Shown here: in pieces, positions 1 to 9,315 of the stretch | Position numbering within the stretch: the first letter of the stretch is position 1 | How the letters are laid out: each line of letters opens with the position of its first letter | Source of the DNA: Rhodanobacter sp. | Lineage (GTDB): Bacteria; Pseudomonadota; Gammaproteobacteria; Xanthomonadales; Rhodanobacteraceae | Direction of reading: 5' to 3' | Length of the DNA: 32,566 nt | Assembly: GCA_004322005.1 (NCBI GenBank) | Contig: SCRF01000057.1 | Span: forward strand, 1 to 32,566 | Program-made: the position numbers and the translations under genes | Notes under the pieces: model-generated | Databases searched by the model: none | What the model was told of the DNA's origin: nothing | What the model saw: the letters and a program-made list of their open reading frames with translations, nothing else

Positions 1-70
1 CTCGGGAAAAGCTCGCGGCACCGAGTCCGCTGCGCATACCCAACGCCGCCGAGGCCCGTTGTTGCTCTGC

Positions 71-98
71 CGAGTCCCGAGTCCCGAGTCCCGAGTCC
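71..98. repeat. Four tandem 7-bp repeats (CGAGTCC)
   Basis: Four perfect head-to-tail copies of CGAGTCC lie downstream of gspF. No gene is visible in positions 1-131. Related CGAGTCC/AGCGTCC words recur inside the REP pair at 6147-6250, so this is probably a slippage-prone intergenic repeat of the same family. Confidence 0.8.
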
Positions 99-131
99 CG
101 CCTTCCAATACAAATGTCATCGTCATTCCTC

Positions 132-1349
132 TCACTGAATATTGCTTGTCAAACTCAAAAGCGGCAGCAGGATCGCCGCCATGATGATCGCCACCATCAC
201 CGTCATCACGATGGTCAGCGCCGGCACCAGCGCGGCCAGCAGGCGGTCGATCGCGCGTTTGGACTCGAGCTCGAAGGTGTCGGCGACTTTCAGCAGCATG
301 GCGTCGAGCTGGCCGGCTTCCTCGCCCACCTGCACCATCTGCATCGCCAACCGCGGGAAAAGTTTCGAGCGCCCGAGTGCCAGGCTCAGGCCGGAGCCAT
401 CCTTGACTTGTTCGTGCGTCTCGCTCAATGCCTTGTCCAGCGCGCAGTTGGCGGTGACCTGGCGCGCGATGGTGAGCGCACCCAGCAGCGGCACGCCGTT
501 TTTCAGCAGCGTGCCGAGCGTGCGGGCGATCCGCGCGGTCTCCACCTTGAGCAGCAGCGGGCCGACCAGCCGCATCGTCAGCAATCGGGTATGCCAGGCC
601 AGCCGTGCCGCCGGATCGCGCAGTCGCGCGCGCCAGCCGAACAGGCCGCCGCCCAGCAGCAACAGGATCAGCCACCACCAGGTCTGCAACGTATTGCCCA
701 GCACCAGCACCGCCTGGGTGATCCACGGAATCGGCACCTGCATGTCCTGGAAGATCGGCACGAACTGCGGCACCACGTAGGCCAGCAGCAGCACCAGCGA
801 ACCGAGCACGCCGACCAGCAGGAACGCGGGATAGATCAACGCATTGACGATGCTGCCGCGCAGCGCATCGGCACGCTCCAGATAGTCGGCCAGCCGACGC
901 AGGGTTTCCTCCAGCGAACCACCCGCTTCGCCGGCGCGCACCAGGCTCACATACAGCTTGGGGAACGCGCCATGTTCCTCGTCCAGCGCCACCGACAGCG
1001 AATGGCCGCCGCGCACGCGATCGCGCACCCGTTCCACCAGCTTCTTCGCGCTCTCGCCCTCGGGCAGTTCGAGCAGGATGCCGAGCGCGCGATCCAGCGG
1101 CTGGCCCGCGCCGAGCAGGGTCGCCAGCTGGTGGGTGAACTGGGCCAGCTGGTCGCCGCTGAACGGGCCGCGCCTGAACAGTGCCGCCAGTGCGCTGTCG
1201 CCCGCGGCACCGTTGGCCGGCTGCGCTTCCAGCGGGGTGTGGCCCTGGTCCTGCAGGCGCGCGACCACCTCCTCCAGGCTGGCGGCTTCCATCTGCCCCT
1301 GCAGCATTTCGCCGGCATCGTTGATGGCGCGATAGCGGAAGAGGCTCAT
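132..1349 (-). CDS. gspF: Type II secretion system inner-membrane platform protein GspF
   Basis: The 405-residue protein matches the usual GspF/PilC length and layout. Two cytoplasmic T2SSF domains (about residues 65-190 and 270-390) each precede hydrophobic stretches, near residues 166-200, 212-240 and 372-400. GspF is the polytopic platform that couples the GspE ATPase to pseudopilus assembly. The gene starts 21 nt after the gspE stop, so the two form an operon in the usual E-F order. A GspF rather than PilC assignment rests on the GspE-like partner and the C-terminus ending LLSLTSNIQ. The next expected gene, gspG, would begin beyond the left edge. Confidence 0.9.
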   Translation of the reverse strand: MSLFRYRAINDAGEMLQGQMEAASLEEVVARLQDQGHTPLEAQPANGAAGDSALAALFRRGPFSGDQLAQFTHQLATLLGAGQPLDRALGILLELPEGESAKKLVERVRDRVRGGHSLSVALDEEHGAFPKLYVSLVRAGEAGGSLEETLRRLADYLERADALRGSIVNALIYPAFLLVGVLGSLVLLLAYVVPQFVPIFQDMQVPIPWITQAVLVLGNTLQTWWWLILLLLGGGLFGWRARLRDPAARLAWHTRLLTMRLVGPLLLKVETARIARTLGTLLKNGVPLLGALTIARQVTANCALDKALSETHEQVKDGSGLSLALGRSKLFPRLAMQMVQVGEEAGQLDAMLLKVADTFELESKRAIDRLLAALVPALTIVMTVMVAIIMAAILLPLLSLTSNIQ

Positions 1350-1370
1350 GATGTCGGGACCGGGGGCCGC

Positions 1371-3104
1371 TTAGCCTTCCTGCGTGACACGCAGCACCTC
1401 CTCCAGCGTGGTGATGCCGGCTACCGCCTTGGCGATGCCGTCTTCGTACATCGTGCGCATGCCTTCGGCGCGTGCCTGCTTTTCGATCTCGCTGGCGTCC
1501 GCACGCTGCATCACCAGCCGGCGCAGCGGATCGCTCATGGTCAGGAATTCCATGATCGCGCGACGGCCGCGATAGCCGGTGGGGTTGGCCGCGCTGCTGC
1601 CCGGCCGCCACAGCCGGATCGGCCGCTCGTCGGTATATTTTTCCAGCTCGAATTGCTCGATGACTTCCGGCAGCGCCTCGTACGATGCGGCGGTTTCCGG
1701 ATCGAGCCGGCGCACCAGCCGCTGCGCCAGGATGCCGTTGATGGTGGAACCGAGCAGGTAGTCCTCCACGCCCATGTCGAGCAGGCGGGTGATGCCGCCG
1801 GCCGCGCTGTTGGTGTGCAGCGTGGACAGCACCAGATGGCCGGTCAGCGCGGACTGGATGGCGATGCGGCTGGTTTCCAGATCACGCATCTCGCCGATCA
1901 TGATCACGTCCGGGTCCTGCCGCATGATCGAGCGCAAGGCGCCGGCGAAATCCAGCCCGATCTGCGGCTTCACCTGGATCTGGTTGATCCCTTCGAGCTG
2001 GTATTCGACCGGATCCTCGACCGTGATGATCTTCACGTCGGGGGTGTTGATCTGCGACAGCGCGGTGTACAGCGTGGTGGTCTTGCCCGAGCCGGTCGGG
2101 CCGGTGACCAGCAGGATCCCGTGCGGGCGCTGCAATACGTCGACGAAGCGCTGCTGGAAGTGGTCGGTGAAGCCCAGCGAGGCGAAATCGAACACCACCG
2201 ATTCGCGATCCAGGATACGCATCACCACCGACTCGCCGAAGCTGGTCGGCACGGTGGACACGCGCAGGTCCAGCTCCTTGCCCTGCACGCGCAGCTGGAT
2301 GCGCCCGTCCTGCGGCAGCCGGCGTTCGGCGATGTTGAGCTTGGCCATGATCTTCACGCGCGAGATCACCGCTGCGGTGGAACTGGACGGCGGTGCCTCC
2401 ACTTCATGCAGCACGCCGTCGATGCGGTAGCGCACTTTCAGCCGGTTTTCGAACGGTTCGATGTGTACGTCCGATGCACGCTGCTCGACCGCGCGCTGCA
2501 GGATCAGGTTGACCAGCCGGATGACCGGAGCCTCGGAGGCGAGGTCGCGCAGGTGCTCGACGTCGTCCTCCTCCGCCGCACTGCCGTCGAGGTTCTCCAC
2601 GATGGTGCCCATCGCCGAGCGGCCAGTGCCGTAATAACGCTCGATCAGGCCGTCGATTTCCGAACGCAGGCCCACCCGCAGCGCCACCGGCCGCCCCGCG
2701 GCCATACTGACCGCCTGCAGCGGGTACGGATCGGCCGGATCGGACACGATCAGCGCCAGCCCGTGCGTCTCGTCGTGCACCGGCACCACATGCTGCTGCT
2801 TGAGAAAGCGCGGCGACACCTCGAGATCGACCGGCGGCAGCTCCGGCGCATCGCGCGCAGCCAGCAACGGCACCTGCAGCAGCTGCGCCCACGCCTCGGC
2901 CAGATCGCGCTCGGACACCAGCCCGAGCCGCGCCATCAGGGTGGTCAACGTGCCTTCGGCGGATTCCTCGTGCAGCCGCCGGGCACGCCCCAGGTCGCTG
3001 TCCTTCAGGCGGCCGCGCGCCACCAGCAACGCGCAAACCTCCGCTTCGCGGTCGTTCGCGGCCATGCCCGTCGCGCCCACCGCCGGCTCAATGGCTGCCG
3101 ACAT
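1371..3104 (-). CDS. gspE: Type II secretion system assembly ATPase GspE
   Basis: This 577-residue hexameric cytoplasmic ATPase powers pseudopilus extension in type II secretion. It has an N-terminal GspE/MshEN-type domain (about residues 20-160). The Walker A GPTGSGKT is at residues 335-342, followed by an aspartate-box region (VEDPVEYQ), a Walker B region around DPDVIMIGEMRD and a histidine box LSTLHTN. The zinc-binding tetracysteine expected after LAQRLVR is absent: that stretch reads RRLDPETAASY and has no cysteines. I recall Xanthomonas XpsE-type proteins also lacking it, which would fit the lineage. The start at 3104 follows a GGGGTG ribosome-binding-like stretch; an internal ATG at residue 14 is an alternative. 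Confidence 0.92.
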   Translation of the reverse strand: MSAAIEPAVGATGMAANDREAEVCALLVARGRLKDSDLGRARRLHEESAEGTLTTLMARLGLVSERDLAEAWAQLLQVPLLAARDAPELPPVDLEVSPRFLKQQHVVPVHDETHGLALIVSDPADPYPLQAVSMAAGRPVALRVGLRSEIDGLIERYYGTGRSAMGTIVENLDGSAAEEDDVEHLRDLASEAPVIRLVNLILQRAVEQRASDVHIEPFENRLKVRYRIDGVLHEVEAPPSSSTAAVISRVKIMAKLNIAERRLPQDGRIQLRVQGKELDLRVSTVPTSFGESVVMRILDRESVVFDFASLGFTDHFQQRFVDVLQRPHGILLVTGPTGSGKTTTLYTALSQINTPDVKIITVEDPVEYQLEGINQIQVKPQIGLDFAGALRSIMRQDPDVIMIGEMRDLETSRIAIQSALTGHLVLSTLHTNSAAGGITRLLDMGVEDYLLGSTINGILAQRLVRRLDPETAASYEALPEVIEQFELEKYTDERPIRLWRPGSSAANPTGYRGRRAIMEFLTMSDPLRRLVMQRADASEIEKQARAEGMRTMYEDGIAKAVAGITTLEEVLRVTQEG

Positions 3105-3460
3105 TCTGCACCCCGCTCAATCCAGGCGAAAAGCCGTCCGCGCCCATGCGGCAGACGGCACGCGCCATTGTTATCACATCCGGCCGGCATCGGGCGAACC
3201 TCGTCCGACGCGACACCATGGCTCCCGCCCGATGGACCAGACCCGGGCGCACCGTCCATTGTGCCGCCTGCACACCTGCACAGGGGGATCCGCGGCCTGG
3301 GAATATTTCGGATATCGCTGCGCGCGCACTTCCCCAGCCACCCCGCTCGGTCGCCGCGCCGGGATTACAGCTTGTAGAACAGGCCGATACCGGCGACCCG
3401 GCATGCAGAGTCGAAGCAGCCTCTCTTGCATGTCAGTCGACGTCTGGGACAATCGTCGCT
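3105..3460. other. Divergent intergenic region between gspE and tatD
   Basis: About 356 bases separate the divergent starts of gspE and tatD. It must contain both promoters, but I see no convincing -35/-10 pair and no conserved ORF. A short minus-strand frame ending GIGLFYKL at about 3365 faintly resembles an outer-membrane-protein C-terminus but cannot be extended convincingly. Confidence 0.5.
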
Positions 3461-4294
3461 ATGGAAACCCCGCCGGATCACATGCAGCTGCTCGATATCG
3501 GCGCCAATCTCAGCCACGAATCGTTCCGGCCCGATCTGGACGCGGTGCTGCAGCGCGCGCGTGCGCATGGGGTGACGCGGATGATCGTCACCGGCGCCTC
3601 GAGCCACGGCAGCGAGCACGCCCTGGCCCTGGCCCACCGGCACCCGGGCACGCTGTTTGCCACCGCCGGGGTGCATCCGCATCACGCGATCGACTATGAC
3701 GACGCCACCGACGCGCGATTGCGCGAGCTGGCGCGCGACAGCGCGGTGCGCGCGATCGGCGAGACCGGGCTGGACTACAACCGCAACTATTCGCCGCGCG
3801 AAGTGCAGCTGACGGCGTTCGAGCGCCAGCTGCAGATCGCCGTGGATGCGAACAAGCCGGTATTCCTGCACCAGCGCGATGCGCATGGCGATTTCATCGC
3901 GTTGCTGCGGCGCTACCGCGACAGGTTGCCTGGTGCGGTGGTGCACTGCTTCACCGACAGCGGCGAGGCATTACACGACTATCTGGCGCTGGACTGCCAC
4001 ATCGGCATCACCGGCTGGATCTGCGACGAGCGCCGCGGCACCCATTTGCGCGGACTGGTGCGCGAGATTCCGGCCGACCGGCTGATGATCGAGACCGATG
4101 CCCCCTACCTGCTGCCACGCACGGTACGGCCGATGCCGGCGCACCGGCGCAACGAACCGATGTACCTGCGCCACATCTGCGAGGAAATCGCCCGCGATCG
4201 CGGCGAACCGGCCGAGGTCGCGGCGGCAAACAGCACGGCGACGGCGGAGGCGTTCTTCGGCCTGGCGCACGCCGCGGACTCTGCGCAACCGTAG
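3461..4294 (+). CDS. tatD: TatD-family metal-dependent DNase
   Basis: The 277-residue protein (270 if started at the ATG at 3482) aligns by eye along its whole length with E. coli TatD. It shares DIGANLSHESF near the N-terminus, TAGVHPH, IGETGLDYNRN, VFLHQRDAH, VVHCFT, ITGWICDERRG and ETDAPYLLPR. These carry the TIM-barrel metal ligands, and like true TatD it lacks the N-terminal HxH of YcfH-type relatives. TatD has 3'-5' exonuclease activity on DNA with roles proposed in repair. An upstream in-frame extension to 3146 has no family similarity. The TAG stop is formed by the first bases of a REP element. Confidence 0.93.
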   Translation: METPPDHMQLLDIGANLSHESFRPDLDAVLQRARAHGVTRMIVTGASSHGSEHALALAHRHPGTLFATAGVHPHHAIDYDDATDARLRELARDSAVRAIGETGLDYNRNYSPREVQLTAFERQLQIAVDANKPVFLHQRDAHGDFIALLRRYRDRLPGAVVHCFTDSGEALHDYLALDCHIGITGWICDERRGTHLRGLVREIPADRLMIETDAPYLLPRTVRPMPAHRRNEPMYLRHICEEIARDRGEPAEVAAANSTATAEAFFGLAHAADSAQP

Positions 4295-4443
4295 GAGCGC
4301 ACCCTGTGCGCGAATGCTTTGCTTTTGTAGAGCGGCTTCAGCCGCGATGCTTTTGCTTCATGGCGTATAAGAGCATCGCGGCTGAAGCCGCTCCTTGTAC
4401 CAGGAGATACCGCAAAGCATTCGCGCACAGGGTGCGCTCCTAC
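4291..4443. repeat. Nested REP composite between convergent genes
   Basis: A 32-nt outer inverted repeat (4291-4322 with 4412-4443, beginning GTAGGAGCGCACC) encloses an inner pair of a second REP type (4327-4350 with 4373-4394, core GCGGCTTCAGCCGC). The arms pair perfectly, giving a long cruciform-capable element. The GTAG at its two ends supplies the TAG stops of tatD (4292-4294) and rluE (4440-4442). It probably acts as a bidirectional transcript end and 3' stabiliser. The layout is that of a BIME made from RAYT-mobilised REPs; no RAYT gene is in the window. Confidence 0.9.
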
Positions 4444-4976
4444 GGCAGCAGCGTGCGGGTCTCGCCCGACGCCAGCCCGTCCAGCGCGTATTCGCCGATC
4501 CGCACGCGGATCAGCCGCAGGGTCGGAAACCCCACCGCGGCGGTCATCCGTCGTACTTGCCGGTTGCGCCCCTCATGCAGCGTGAGGCTGAGCCAGCTGG
4601 TGGGTAGGTGCTGGCGAAAACGCACGGGCGGGTCGCGTGGCCACAGCCAGTCCGGCGCAGCGGTCTGTTCGGCGGCGGCCGGCAGGGTCGGGCCGTCGCT
4701 CAGGCGCATGCCGCGGCGCAATGCCAGCAAGGCGGTATCGTCAGGCTCCCCTTCGACCTGCACCAGATAGGTCTTGGCCTGCTTGTGGCGGGGATCGGTC
4801 AACCGATGCGCCAGCCGCCCATCGTCGGTCAGCAGCAACAGGCCCTCGCTGTCCCGATCCAGCCGTCCGGCGGCATAGACGTTCTTTTGCCGGACATGAT
4901 CGGCCAACGTGCGGCGGCCATCCGCAGCGGTGAACTGGCACAGCACGCCGTACGGCTTGTTCAGTGCGATCAGCAT
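4440..4976 (-). CDS. rluE: 23S rRNA pseudouridine synthase, RluE type
   Basis: The 178-residue protein belongs to the RsuA/RluB/E/F pseudouridine synthases. It starts directly with the catalytic domain ([14 protein letters not shown]) and has no S4 domain. The catalytic motif [14 protein letters not shown] places the nucleophilic aspartate at residue 40. KTYLVQVEG and [12 protein letters not shown] are the other family signatures. RluE modifies U2457 of 23S rRNA in E. coli. The length and missing S4 domain favour RluE over RluB or RluF, though the exact site is inferred. Confidence 0.88.
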   Translation of the reverse strand: MLIALNKPYGVLCQFTAADGRRTLADHVRQKNVYAAGRLDRDSEGLLLLTDDGRLAHRLTDPRHKQAKTYLVQVEGEPDDTALLALRRGMRLSDGPTLPAAAEQTAAPDWLWPRDPPVRFRQHLPTSWLSLTLHEGRNRQVRRMTAAVGFPTLRLIRVRIGEYALDGLASGETRTLLP

Positions 4977-5011
4977 GGGTGGGCGGAAACGCCGGGCATC
5001 ACGTCGCCACT

Positions 5012-5989
5012 TTAGTCCCCGGTGCCGTGCACTGAACTTGCCGGTGCCGGCGCCACGGGCTTGACGAAGCGCAGGGTCATCCGGTCGGATTCGCCGATCG
5101 CCAGATATTTCGCCTTGTCCTTCTCGCCGAGAGCGAGCGTGGGCGGCAAGGTCCAGACACCTTTCGGATAGTCTTTCGTATCGCTCGGGTTGGCATTGAT
5201 CTCGCTGCTGTCCTGTAGCGTGAACCCCGCGTCGATGGCCAGTTTCACCACGTAGCGGGTCGGCAGGTAGCCGCTCTTGACGACCGTTGCCAACGAGGCG
5301 CCGTCATCCGCACGGTGATCGACCACGCCCAATACGCCGCCGGGCCTGAGCACGGCGTAGAACGCCTTGAACATCGCCGGGGCGGTATTGGCCATGACCC
5401 AGTTGTGCACATTGCGGAAGGTCAGCACCAGATCGGCCGAGGCAGGTGGGCCGAACACCGGCGCCTTCGGGTTGAACTCGACGAATTGCGCGCGTCCATA
5501 ATGTACCGTGTCGGCGGCAAACTTCCGATGCAGGACATCGTGGTCGATGCGCGCCTCGCCAGCACCGGATGGCGCCTGCACGGCGGCGATGTAGTGTCCG
5601 TTGTCGTGCAGCAACGGTGCCAGAATCTCGCTGTACCAGCCGGCACCGGGCGTAATCTCGATCACCGTCTGATCCGGCTGGATGCCGAAAAACTGCAAGG
5701 TGGCCTTGGGGTGGCGATACACGTCGCGGGCGCGGTTGGCTGCCGAGCGCCAGTTGCCGGCCAGCACACTGTCGAGCTGCGTGGCGGTGAAATCGCTGGC
5801 GCTGGTCGGCGGTACCAGCTCGCCGGTCGGCTGATCCTGCCCGCTCGAAGCAGCCGTCGCCATTTGCGCCAGACATGGTGCGGTCCATCCGGCCGATGCC
5901 GCCAGCAGCAGCGCGGCCCATACCTTGCCGAAACGACGGACTCTCGCCGTGCCTGCTTCCTGCTGGCCGGTCCTGACCCTGCGATTCAT
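5012..5989 (-). CDS. Secreted class I SAM-dependent methyltransferase-like protein
   Basis: The 325-residue protein begins with basic residues, a hydrophobic stretch (about residues 21-40) and an AQ cleavage-like site, so export to the periplasm is likely. A Rossmann methyltransferase fold follows: motif I is [14 protein letters not shown] at about 109-122, with [11 protein letters not shown] and [13 protein letters not shown] further on. The start at 5989 is chosen because CAGGAG lies 8 nt upstream; a start at 6025 would put 12 extra residues before the signal. An exported methyltransferase-like fold is common in Proteobacteria but its substrate is unknown. Confidence 0.8.
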   Translation of the reverse strand: MNRRVRTGQQEAGTARVRRFGKVWAALLLAASAGWTAPCLAQMATAASSGQDQPTGELVPPTSASDFTATQLDSVLAGNWRSAANRARDVYRHPKATLQFFGIQPDQTVIEITPGAGWYSEILAPLLHDNGHYIAAVQAPSGAGEARIDHDVLHRKFAADTVHYGRAQFVEFNPKAPVFGPPASADLVLTFRNVHNWVMANTAPAMFKAFYAVLRPGGVLGVVDHRADDGASLATVVKSGYLPTRYVVKLAIDAGFTLQDSSEINANPSDTKDYPKGVWTLPPTLALGEKDKAKYLAIGESDRMTLRFVKPVAPAPASSVHGTGD

Positions 5990-6146
5990 CGACAAGCTCC
6001 TGGCATGTTGATCCTTGATGCCCACAAGATACCGGGATTGGTGAAAGAGGGCAGCAAGTTCCTGCTTGATGTCGAGCTTACCCTCGTGCCGGGCAATGGA
6101 GTACCGAACGGATGACCTTGCCCGCGTGCATCACTTCAGATCACTC

Positions 6147-6250
6147 GTAGGAGCCCGCTCGCGGGCGATGCTCTTCCCGAGTCCAGCGTCCCAAGTCCCG
6201 AGTCCAGCGTCCCGAAAGCACAAGAGCATCGCCCGCGAGCGGGCTCCTAC
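6147..6250. repeat. REP inverted pair with CGAGTCC-type loop repeats
   Basis: A perfect 29-nt inverted repeat (6147-6175 and 6222-6250, ends GTAGGAGCCCGC) brackets a loop. The loop holds two 17-nt direct repeats, CCCGAGTCCAGCGTCCC, at 6177-6193 and 6197-6213. The right end supplies the TAG stop of the TraB/GumN gene (6247-6249). Probably a transcript terminator or stabiliser. Confidence 0.9.
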
Positions 6251-7341
6251 GACGGGGGGCCTATCAGCGGTGCCGCGGCAACGTCGGGCGCGCCGATGCT
6301 GCTGCCCGATGCCGGGGCGGCATCCTGGTCCTCCGGCGACTCCACCGCATAGCCCTGCGCCTTGAGCCTGTCCAGGTAGCCACCGGGCGACAGCAGTTCC
6401 CTCATCGGCAGCATCGCGAAGGTCTGCCGGTTTGCCTGCAGTGCCGCGCCCGCGGCGGCCAACCAGGCGGCTTCGAGCCGGGCCGGCAGATCGTCGAGAC
6501 CGAGCTGGTGCGCGAAGCCGGCATCGGCGAGCGCGGAAACGCAGACGCTGCGGCGATCGCTGTCGGGCAGCTGGCGCAGCGCCTGCAGATCGCCGGTAGC
6601 CCAGGCGTTGGCGCGCGCCGTAATCGCCGGCATGTCCTGCTCGATGCTGTCCATGGTGCGGCTGAAGCATTCGGTATCGTTGACCCCGGAACGCTTGAAC
6701 GCCCTGATCGCCGCACGTGGCTTCTCGATGACCGCCCGATACGTGACCGGGATTTCCTTCACACCGAACTGTTTGGACAGCGCATCCACGGTATCCCCGA
6801 CACCGCCGGAATTGCTCAGGCCGTTGGCCTTGAGTGCCTTCTTGTACAGCTTCTGCGCGGCAAAGATCGGCCGCCAGCGTTCGATGCCGCGGTCGTGGCC
6901 CAGATACTTCTGCTTGAGCACCTGCCAGCGCGCGTACTCCGGTGCGGGAAGCACCTGCTGCAGCGTTTCGCCGTGGTCGTTCTTGCGGGCGCTGTAGGCA
7001 GCGGGCAGCAGGAACAGCTTGCCGAAAAATCCGATGTCGGCCTTCAGCTTCAACGACGGCGCCAGCAGCACCTGCTGCGACTGGCGGATCACCTGCGCCA
7101 GATCGTGCGACTCCCACTGCATCTGCCGCGGCAGCGGCGACAGCGTACCCAGCACCCACATCACGTGATCGCCCCGCGACACCTTCCACATACCGGGCCC
7201 CGGCTGCACGCCGCTGACCACGATCGTGGGCAGGTCGGCCGCGTTGGATTTCAGCGGTGGCGCCGTGGCAGCCGTCGATTGCGCGAACACCGGCGCAGCG
7301 CCACCCAGCGCCAACAGGAAAAGCACACGGGTCAGACGCAT
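6247..7341 (-). CDS. TraB/GumN family protein
   Basis: The 364-residue protein starts MRLTRVLFLLALGGAAPVFAQ, a clear signal peptide. It continues with the family's first block around MWKVSRGDHVMWVLGTL, where the usual GT(I/L)H becomes GTLS. Conserved helices around LYKKALKANGL, PVTYRAVIEKPRAAI and the C-terminal RNQTF-like region (here NRQTFAML) follow. GumN/TraB proteins are TIKI-like putative metalloproteases. Loss of the motif histidine here may mean altered activity. The start at 7341 was chosen because it begins the signal peptide; 7371 is possible. The stop lies within a REP element. Biochemical function is unknown. Confidence 0.8.
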   Translation of the reverse strand: MRLTRVLFLLALGGAAPVFAQSTAATAPPLKSNAADLPTIVVSGVQPGPGMWKVSRGDHVMWVLGTLSPLPRQMQWESHDLAQVIRQSQQVLLAPSLKLKADIGFFGKLFLLPAAYSARKNDHGETLQQVLPAPEYARWQVLKQKYLGHDRGIERWRPIFAAQKLYKKALKANGLSNSGGVGDTVDALSKQFGVKEIPVTYRAVIEKPRAAIRAFKRSGVNDTECFSRTMDSIEQDMPAITARANAWATGDLQALRQLPDSDRRSVCVSALADAGFAHQLGLDDLPARLEAAWLAAAGAALQANRQTFAMLPMRELLSPGGYLDRLKAQGYAVESPEDQDAAPASGSSIGAPDVAAAPLIGPPS

Positions 7342-7407
7342 CGGGGATGTTCCATTTCGGCAGGCGGGCATTGTCGCAGGACCATCCTGACTCGCGCCTT
7401 TCCGTCC

Positions 7408-9153
7408 TCAGCGCGGCAGCCGCGACGCGGCCGGATACGGCGGCACATCGACATAGTCGCCGGCGCGCAGGCGCGCCTGCAACGCGCACCACCAGGCCGG
7501 ATCGAAGATCTCGCCATGCGCCTCGCACAGGGCTTCGCGCAGCGGTGCCGCCACACCGAGAAAATTGACGAACAGTTCGGGAAACACGTCCTCCGGCGCC
7601 GCGTATACCGCATCCTGCAGCGGTCGCGTTTCGTCGTCCTCGTGCATCCGCGGCAGTGCGCGGAAATGGCATTCGCCGAGCGTGCACAGTTCGTCGTAGT
7701 CGTAGAACACCGCACGGCCGTTGCGCGAGATGCCGAAGTTCTTCAGCAGCAGGTCGCCGGGAAAGATATTGCTGCCGGCCAGGTCCTTGATCGCCTGGCC
7801 GTAGTCGCGCATCGCCTGGCAGGCCGCGTCGTGACCGACCTCGCGCACGTACAGATCCATCGGGCGCAGCCGGTGTTCGACATAGCAGTGCGCCACCACC
7901 AGCTCGTCGCCATCCACGCGCACGCTGTCGGCGCAGCTCTCCAGCAGTTCGCCGCACAAGGCGGGATCGACCTGGCGCAGCGGGAAGCGCAGCTGGCGAA
8001 ACTCCTGCGCATCGACCAGCCGGCCGACGCGATCGTGATGGAACACCAGCCGGTATTTCTCCTCGACCTGCCGGCGCCCGGTCTCCTTCGGCCAGGCGAA
8101 GCGGTCGCGGATGACCTTGAACACCACCGGCAGGTCGCGCAGGGTGAATACCTCCATCACCATGCCGCGCTTGCCCTCGGCGCGCACCAGCTGCTCCTGC
8201 GGATGGATCGCCAGATGGCCGAACACGCGGCGGTAGCGCTCGGTCTTGCCCTGGCGGGCGCGGCCGAGCACGGTGTACAGCTCCTCCAGCGGCTTGTGCG
8301 GCAACAGCGCATGCAGGAACGCCACCACCGCCCCCACATTGCCGATGTCGGCGTGGAAGTAACTGCGCGCGTAGCCGAACAGGATCGAGATCTGCTCCGG
8401 CGCGGTCAGCAGCGCATCCACGCGCACGCCGTCGGCCTCGTGCAGCAGCGCAATCAGCAGCGGGTGGCGCCGCCCGCCACCGCGCCAGCGGCCGACCAGA
8501 TAGGCACGTCGTTCCCGATAGAACACCGTATCGAGTATGTGCAACTCTTCGATCGTGGCGAAGCCTTCGTCGCGTTGCCGCTGCCGCAGGGTGGCGGCCA
8601 GCCGTGCCGCGCAGCCGGGCAGATCGCGATAGGCCGATGCATGCGCATGTTCGCGCAGCAGCCGGGTGCAGACCGCGGCCAGGTCGTCGCCCGCCAGCAC
8701 ATAGCGCCGGTGCGGCGCGGCATCGCTGGGTTCGGTATAGGGCGCACGGTCCAGCGCCACGAATTCGATGTCCGCCGCCACGCCCTCGGTGCGAAAGCGG
8801 CGCCGCGACAGCGAATTGAACCAGGTCTTGTACAGTTCGCGATCGGCCAGCGCGGCCAGCAGGCCATCATAGAGCTGGCGCAGGGTTGCCCACAGCGCTC
8901 GCGAGCGCACCCGGTCGTCCAGCAGCCCGTCGAGCCGGTCCAGCGTCTCGCCGATGCACTCGTCGTACAGGTCGATGCGCGCGTCGGCATCGCGCCGCGC
9001 CAGCTGCCAGTCGCGCCGCTCGAAGCGGCGCCGGGCGCGCCGGGTGATGTCGGCGAAGCGCGCATTGTAGTCGGCGAAGCCATCCAGAATCAGCGCCGCC
9101 GCCGCATGCGCCTGCGGATCGGTGGAGGCGTTGGCGCTGTCCATGGATTTCAT
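7408..9153 (-). CDS. aceK: Isocitrate dehydrogenase kinase/phosphatase AceK
   Basis: The 581-residue protein has the normal AceK length and recognisable motifs: TWFNSLSRR near residue 110, the nucleotide-binding part GKRGMVMEVFTLRDLPVVFKVIRDR, and the catalytic block NIFPGDLLLKNFGISR followed by VFYDYDE. AceK phosphorylates and dephosphorylates isocitrate dehydrogenase on one serine, switching carbon between the TCA cycle and the glyoxylate shunt. Here it lies directly downstream of icd on the same strand rather than after aceBA as in E. coli. A terminator and a REP pair lie between, so it probably has its own transcript. ATGs at 9153 and 9144 are both possible starts. Confidence 0.95.
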   Translation of the reverse strand: MKSMDSANASTDPQAHAAAALILDGFADYNARFADITRRARRRFERRDWQLARRDADARIDLYDECIGETLDRLDGLLDDRVRSRALWATLRQLYDGLLAALADRELYKTWFNSLSRRRFRTEGVAADIEFVALDRAPYTEPSDAAPHRRYVLAGDDLAAVCTRLLREHAHASAYRDLPGCAARLAATLRQRQRDEGFATIEELHILDTVFYRERRAYLVGRWRGGGRRHPLLIALLHEADGVRVDALLTAPEQISILFGYARSYFHADIGNVGAVVAFLHALLPHKPLEELYTVLGRARQGKTERYRRVFGHLAIHPQEQLVRAEGKRGMVMEVFTLRDLPVVFKVIRDRFAWPKETGRRQVEEKYRLVFHHDRVGRLVDAQEFRQLRFPLRQVDPALCGELLESCADSVRVDGDELVVAHCYVEHRLRPMDLYVREVGHDAACQAMRDYGQAIKDLAGSNIFPGDLLLKNFGISRNGRAVFYDYDELCTLGECHFRALPRMHEDDETRPLQDAVYAAPEDVFPELFVNFLGVAAPLREALCEAHGEIFDPAWWCALQARLRAGDYVDVPPYPAASRLPR

Positions 9154-9236
9154 CCATCGCAGTTTAGCCGCTGCGTTGGGCAGTCGTGGGGGGCGAGTGT
9201 TGGGTGGCTCTAGGGCACCTCGAATAACCCCGATTT

Positions 9237-9305
9237 GTAGGAGCGCACCCTGTGCGCGAAATCAGGCGTCGAGGTAATCTGGTTTTCGCGCATAGGGTGC
9301 GCTCC
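9237..9305. repeat. REP inverted pair upstream of aceK
   Basis: GTAGGAGCGCACCC opens the left arm (9237-9261). The right arm (9283-9305) is its inverse with one mismatch (CCCTGTGCG against CCCTATGCG). It sits between the icd terminator and the aceK start. Confidence 0.85.
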
Positions 9306-9315
9306 AAAGGCAAAA

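Noticed and set aside
114-3377. 1087-codon plus-strand frame antisense to gspF and gspE
   Set aside because: His/Gln/Arg-rich shadow of GC-rich coding sequence; the minus strand holds clear family proteins.
3363-3440. Minus-strand frame ending GIGLFYKL like an outer-membrane-protein C-terminus
   Set aside because: No further barrel-like sequence upstream; it overlaps the tatD upstream region and start without support.
6508-9213. 901-codon plus-strand frame antisense to the TraB/GumN and aceK genes
   Set aside because: Composition of a shadow frame; no family similarity, while both opposite genes are well supported.
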